Positions 5,962-9,113 of a stretch of DNA of 9,113 bases are shown in pieces. Position 1 is the first letter of the stretch; each line of letters begins with the position of its first letter. This DNA comes from CAYHZL01 sp964361075 (lineage in GTDB: Bacteria > Bacteroidota > Ignavibacteria > UBA10030 > UBA8401), in the NCBI GenBank assembly GCA_964361075.1, contig CAYHZL010000146.1, forward strand, positions 1-9,113, written 5' to 3'. The position numbers and the translations under genes were made by a program. The notes under the pieces were generated by a model. That model ran no database searches and had not been told where the DNA came from. It was given only the letters and a program-made list of their open reading frames with translations.

Positions 5962-6919
5962 TTTGCGTTACCTCGTTTGTTTCAGTCTGCACAGCGGCAA
6001 CTTCAATCGGTTTTGTTTTTTCAATAATGGAATGCGCTTGCGGCAACACCATTTCATTTTCACTCATGATTGGAAGATACTTTGCAAACTTTACCAAATC
6101 TGCATTCGAAAGAAATGTGTGTATCGTATTGGTAATTTCTTTTTCCAGATTAAATTTTTCAAGCTGTTGAAGCACTTCATCGGTTGTCATTTCCAATGCT
6201 GTAATGCCGTACCGTCCTTCAAAATATTGACGAATAATTTCTGTCGCTTCAATATAAAATAATTTTATTTCACCATTTTGCCACAGTCGCTTCGCTTCAA
6301 GTTCATTCAATCGTTGCGTCGCAAGAATGTGTGCAGGAATGAAGGGCTTCTCTTCAATTATTTGTTCAACGTTCTGTTTTCTTTTTTGCATGAAATAATA
6401 TATTCCGTACCCAATTCCTGCAATGGCAAGAATGATGAGCAGGTAAAAAAGAATTTCTTGCACGGAAAGCGGCACACTCAGCGGCGGTTTAATATCTTTG
6501 ATTGCTTGCGAAGTGTCAACTTGTATGGCGCGCACATCAACAGGAATGCGATTAGATTGCGCCGTTTGCAATGCCGTATCATTCGCGCTTCTATAATAGA
6601 CAGAGACCGACGGAACGTAATGCGTGCCGGAATTAAAATTTGAAATCGTGAGCGTTTTACTTTCGGTAACGATACCGTTTTCATTTTTTTGCAGAAGCGT
6701 ATCTTGCTGAACAATTTCGAACGAGTCAAGCGTATCACGCAATTGTTGCCACTGCACCTGAATTGCTGCCGGATGTTGTACCTTCACTGCAAGTTTTATC
6801 CAGTCACCGATATTGATAGTGTTGGAATCAACTGTTGCCGTTACTGTTACTTCCTGACTATAGAGTTGAAAGGAAAAAACACAAAGGGAAATAAATAATA
6901 ATTTTTTAACGACGCTCAT
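5954..6919 (-). CDS. BatD-like membrane protein with a cytosolic helical tail
   Basis: A 321-aa protein found in many Bacteroidota Bat operons between the DUF58 gene and batA, usually left unnamed. A signal peptide (1-21, ending QLYSQ) is followed by a beta-rich periplasmic domain (about 23-135). A Pro-rich stretch (about 144-150), one membrane helix (about 155-177) and a cytosolic helical region (about 195-303) follow. The tail carries KLFYIEATEIIRQYFEGRYG and LVKFAKYLP. It matches the pattern in the BatD tail (RL, then FY and a following helix), so this protein is a compact BatD paralogue: one beta module in place of several. It starts 7 nt after the DUF58 stop with no visible Shine-Dalgarno sequence and overlaps batA by 8 bp. 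Likely role: a bridge between the periplasm and the cytosolic MoxR/DUF58 side (inference). Confidence 0.85.
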   Translation of the reverse strand: MSVVKKLLFISLCVFSFQLYSQEVTVTATVDSNTINIGDWIKLAVKVQHPAAIQVQWQQLRDTLDSFEIVQQDTLLQKNENGIVTESKTLTISNFNSGTHYVPSVSVYYRSANDTALQTAQSNRIPVDVRAIQVDTSQAIKDIKPPLSVPLSVQEILFYLLIILAIAGIGYGIYYFMQKRKQNVEQIIEEKPFIPAHILATQRLNELEAKRLWQNGEIKLFYIEATEIIRQYFEGRYGITALEMTTDEVLQQLEKFNLEKEITNTIHTFLSNADLVKFAKYLPIMSENEMVLPQAHSIIEKTKPIEVAAVQTETNEVTQNV

Positions 6920-6926
6920 CTGAAAT

Positions 6927-7802
6927 TTAAATTCGTTGCTCTCTCGCCTTAAAAAAATCTACCAGCGGTTTAATGTATGGTTTATCAATTTGAATATTGA
7001 TGCGGTCAACTTTTGTTTTCACAAATAATTTTTTCAATCGCTCTTCGTGTTGCTGCCAATATGTTCGAAATGCGTGCTGAATGTAAATATTGTTCGTATC
7101 AATCCAGCGTTCAGCATGTGTTTCCGCATCCTTCATTTTCATTAAGCCGATTTTTGGTAATTCGCGTTCGCGCATATCGGCAAGCGTAATGGCAATAACA
7201 TCGTGGCGGCGGCTGACAATCCGCAATGCGCTGTCGTATTCTTTATCTATAAAATCAGACAGCACAAATGTGATTGCTCTTTTTTTTATCACATGATTGA
7301 GATACTCCAACGCGCCTTTAATATTTGTTCCGCTTCCTTTCGGTTCGAATGAAAGAAGCTCGCGCACGATACGAAGAATGTGCGATTTTCCTTTTTTCGG
7401 CGGAATAAATTTTTCGATACCATCGGTGAATAAAATCAATCCGACTTTATCGTTGTTGCGGATTGCAGAAAATGCAAGCACTGCACAAATTTCCGTTGCA
7501 ATCTCGTTCTTCATTGCTTGCGCGGATCCAAATTGTTCGGAACGACTCAAATCGACAACCAACATCACTGTCAATTCGCGTTCTTCTTCAAAAATTTTGA
7601 TGAACGGACGATTGTAACGCGCAGAAACATTCCAATCAATCGAACGAATATCATCGCCGTATTGATACTCGCGCACTTCGGAAAATTCCATACCGCGTCC
7701 TTTGAATACAGAATGATATTCGCCGGAAAAAACATGGTTCACCATGCCGCGTGTTTTAATTTCTATCTGTCGAACTTTTTTAAGTAATTCTTTTGTTGTC
7801 AT
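6927..7802 (-). CDS. DUF58 family protein with a vWA-like fold
   Basis: A 291-aa DUF58 protein, partner of MoxR in most genomes. The family hallmark lies at about 35-62 (GRGMEF, then DDIRSIDWNVSAR). A vWA-like core follows, with a complete MIDAS-type set: DLSRS (D84, S86, S88), T159 in GSGTN, and D183 in LSDF. It has no membrane helix or signal, so it should be cytosolic, the usual short form in this operon type. MoxR ATPases are thought to act as chaperones that insert cofactors into, or remodel, vWA partners, and this is the most likely immediate client. There is no Shine-Dalgarno sequence. The gene starts 88 nt after moxR, across a tandem repeat array; a mini-frame ends on its start codon as ATGA. 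Start M1 (MTTKELLKKV) fits the family. Confidence 0.94.
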   Translation of the reverse strand: MTTKELLKKVRQIEIKTRGMVNHVFSGEYHSVFKGRGMEFSEVREYQYGDDIRSIDWNVSARYNRPFIKIFEEERELTVMLVVDLSRSEQFGSAQAMKNEIATEICAVLAFSAIRNNDKVGLILFTDGIEKFIPPKKGKSHILRIVRELLSFEPKGSGTNIKGALEYLNHVIKKRAITFVLSDFIDKEYDSALRIVSRRHDVIAITLADMRERELPKIGLMKMKDAETHAERWIDTNNIYIQHAFRTYWQQHEERLKKLFVKTKVDRINIQIDKPYIKPLVDFFKAREQRI

Positions 7803-7880
7803 CGTTCAATTAACAATGTGTAACGGCATACAAACAATATTTTTTTGTTCACTGATAATTGTTCACTGATAGTTGTTCAC
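7799..7880 (-). other. relay of three overlapping mini-frames from moxR to the DUF58 gene
   Basis: Ten nucleotides after the moxR TAA, a GTG (7880-7878) opens VNNYQ, stopping at 7863. Its stop overlaps the next GTG as GTGA. A second VNNYQ frame (7866-7849) ends the same way. The third frame (7852-7799), VNKKILFVCRYTLLIER, ends in a TGA that overlaps the DUF58 ATG as ATGA. The chain leaves no untranslated nucleotides between the first GTG and the DUF58 gene. No Shine-Dalgarno sequence stands before the GTGs. The overlaps are direct observations; use by ribosomes is inference. Confidence 0.48.
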
Positions 7881-7886
7881 TGATAA
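7845..7886 (-). repeat. three-unit 14-bp tandem array between moxR and the DUF58 gene
   Basis: Three head-to-tail copies of TTGTTCACTGATAA (plus strand) occupy 7845-7858, 7859-7872 and 7873-7886. Only the last base of the middle copy differs. On the mRNA strand each reads TTATCAGTGAACAA (CTATCAGTGAACAA for the middle copy). The array begins 4 nt past the moxR stop codon. Its unit is unrelated in sequence to that of the batA-batB array but has the same length. Confidence 0.92.
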
Positions 7887-7890
7887 TTGA

Positions 7891-8880
7891 TTACGGCACT
7901 TCAATTTTATTTAAAATTTCCTGCACAATCGTTTCTGATGTTACTTCTTCGGCTTCAGCTTCGTATGTTACACCCACACGATGACGCATGACATCCAAAC
8001 AAATTGCGCGCACATCTTCCGGAATGACATACCCGCGGCGTTTGATGAATGCGTATGCTTTTGCAGCGAGTGCAAGATTTATTGTTGCACGCGGCGACGC
8101 TCCATAATGAATCAATTGCGCCAAGTTTTGAAGATTATATTCTTTCGGTGAACGAGTCGCAAAAACAATATCCAAAATATAGCGCTCAATTTTTTCATCC
8201 ATATAAATTTCTGAAAGTGCGGCGCGTGCTTTCAAAATATCTTTCGGAGAAACAACATGCTTCACTTGCGGAGTTTCTCCACTAATGTTTTGCCGCATAA
8301 TTTGTAACTCTTCTTCTTTGGATGGATAACCAATTTTCACTTTTAACATGAACCGATCCACCTGCGCTTCAGGTAACGGATATGTTCCTTCCTGTTCAAT
8401 CGGATTTTGTGTTGCAAGAACAAGAAATGGTTCCTCTAATTTAAATGTCTCTTCACCAATTGTTACCTGGCGTTCCTGCATTGCTTCAAGAAGAGCGCTC
8501 TGCACTTTGGCAGGCGAACGGTTGATTTCATCGGCAAGAATAAAGTTGGCAAAGATAGGACCTTTCTTCGTTTGGAACTTTGATTCTTTTTGATTGAAGA
8601 TGAGCGTTCCAAGTAAATCTGCCGGCAATAAATCCGGAGTGAACTGAATGCGCTGAAACTTTGCGTCAATGGAGTTGGCAAGAGTTTTAACGGCAAGTGT
8701 TTTTGCAAGACCCGGTACACCTTCCAATAAAATATGCCCGTTGCCAAGTAAACCAATCAGCAGCCGTTCCACCATATATTTTTGTCCAACGATTACTTTA
8801 TTAATTTCCATCGTCAACAAATCAACAAATGCGCTTTCGCGCTGAATTTTTTCGTTGATTGCTTTAATATCGTACTGCAT
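7891..8880 (-). CDS. moxR: MoxR-family AAA+ ATPase
   Basis: A 329-aa MoxR AAA+ ATPase, a full-length family member. Walker A is GVPGLAKT (54-61), Walker B is FILADEIN (113-120), sensor 1 lies at TQNP (157-160), and VDRF (174-177) carries a conserved arginine. Sensor 2 is in GASPRAT (260-266). The opening INKVIVGQ, and TPDLLPADLLG (81-91), are also typical. MoxR proteins hydrolyse ATP as cytosolic rings and remodel vWA-domain partners; four such or related partners follow in this operon (DUF58, BatA, BatB and, less directly, the BatD tails). Start M1 is supported by GGAGG (8890-8886) at 5-nt spacing, the strongest ribosome-binding site in the window. An ATG four bases upstream is out of frame. 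It is the first gene of the operon. Confidence 0.97.
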   Translation of the reverse strand: MQYDIKAINEKIQRESAFVDLLTMEINKVIVGQKYMVERLLIGLLGNGHILLEGVPGLAKTLAVKTLANSIDAKFQRIQFTPDLLPADLLGTLIFNQKESKFQTKKGPIFANFILADEINRSPAKVQSALLEAMQERQVTIGEETFKLEEPFLVLATQNPIEQEGTYPLPEAQVDRFMLKVKIGYPSKEEELQIMRQNISGETPQVKHVVSPKDILKARAALSEIYMDEKIERYILDIVFATRSPKEYNLQNLAQLIHYGASPRATINLALAAKAYAFIKRRGYVIPEDVRAICLDVMRHRVGVTYEAEAEEVTSETIVQEILNKIEVP

Positions 8881-8885
8881 TCATT

Positions 8886-8890
8886 CCTCC
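8886..8890 (-). promoter_or_regulatory. Shine-Dalgarno GGAGG of moxR
   Basis: GGAGG on the minus strand lies 5 nt before the moxR ATG and settles its start. It also shows that this organism uses anti-Shine-Dalgarno pairing for at least some genes. Confidence 0.85.
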
Positions 8891-8898
8891 AAGCAAAA

Positions 8899-8904
8899 AT
8901 TATA
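8899..8904 (-). promoter_or_regulatory. possible -10 element of the operon
   Basis: A perfect TATAAT lies on the minus strand 18 bp before the moxR ATG. No convincing -35 stands at 16-18 bp spacing, and the leader would be only about 10 nt. A promoter further upstream, in the AT-rich stretch up to 9060, is as likely. Confidence 0.25.
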
Positions 8905-9075
8905 AATAGACCGCGTTGTTACGAATTTTAGACGCCATTACATTCAGAAAAGTTCCACTGAAAACTAATTTAAACAAAAACTATGTGAGTTAAAAATGTT
9001 CTCTCATATTTCGGATCTTTCTTTTCGACATTTTTTTTCGTACTATTTGCATACTCACTAGTTCTCGCTGAAAAA

Positions 9076-9113
9076 GTCATTGCGAGCGAGTGTTTTTTAT
9101 GAGCGAAGCAATC
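9076..9113. repeat. part of a GTCATTGCGAGCGAG-type dispersed repeat
   Basis: GTCATTGCGAGCGAG (9076-9090), a short AT-rich middle, and GAGCGAAGCAATC (9101-9113) match a palindrome-bordered motif that I recall from many bacterial intergenic regions. Its outer ends ATTGC and GCAAT are complementary. It runs to the window edge and is probably cut off. The rest of 8881-9075 shows no gene on either strand. Confidence 0.6.

Noticed and set aside
8881..9113. A small gene upstream of moxR
   Set aside because: No frame of useful length with a plausible start appears on either strand; the stretch is AT-rich and looks like a leader plus the dispersed repeat.

Overview
The window is almost entirely one leftward-transcribed (minus-strand) operon of the Bat ("Bacteroides aerotolerance") type. 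In transcription order it runs: MoxR AAA+ ATPase (8880-7891), DUF58 protein (7802-6927), a membrane-anchored BatD-like protein (6919-5954), BatA (5961-4969), BatB (4818-3763), BatC (3757-3041), BatD (3031-1142) and BatE (1145-363). All eight genes are intact. This gene order is the classic arrangement of the Bacteroidota and their relatives (Chlorobiota, Ignavibacteria). Together with the moderately AT-rich sequence, it suggests a Bacteroidota/Chlorobiota-group organism, possibly an uncultured one. I cannot place it more precisely. Some genes carry Shine-Dalgarno sequences (GGAGG before moxR, GAGGT before batA, AAAGGG before batE) and others have none.

The proteins form a plausible envelope complex. 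A cytosolic MoxR ATPase would remodel a cytosolic DUF58/vWA partner and two membrane-anchored vWA proteins, BatA and BatB, whose MIDAS motifs are both complete. BatC and BatE supply periplasmic or membrane TPR modules. BatD and the 321-aa BatD-like protein supply large periplasmic beta domains, a single membrane helix and a related cytosolic helical tail. The molecular function of Bat operons is still poorly understood.

The most interesting signal is in the junctions. Six of the seven open with overlaps or gaps of 9 nt or less, except for two long gaps: moxR to DUF58 (88 nt in total, of which the count excludes both genes) and batA to batB (150 nt). Strictly, that makes five tight junctions and two long ones. 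Each long gap is filled by a short tandem array with a 14-bp period. On the transcribed strand, each unit carries a start codon (GTG or ATG) that overlaps the stop of the preceding mini-frame as GTGA or ATGA. The mini-frames therefore form an unbroken stop/start relay from the upstream gene's stop to the next gene's start. A third pair of 14-bp units forms the first codons of batD.

The left flank (1-362) holds a terminator-like hairpin, a good sigma70-type promoter facing left, and a possible gene start at 142 running off the edge into an extreme G/C low-complexity tract, which may be biological or an assembly artefact. The right flank (8881-9113) holds the moxR leader and, at the edge, part of a GTCATTGCGAGCGAG-type dispersed repeat.
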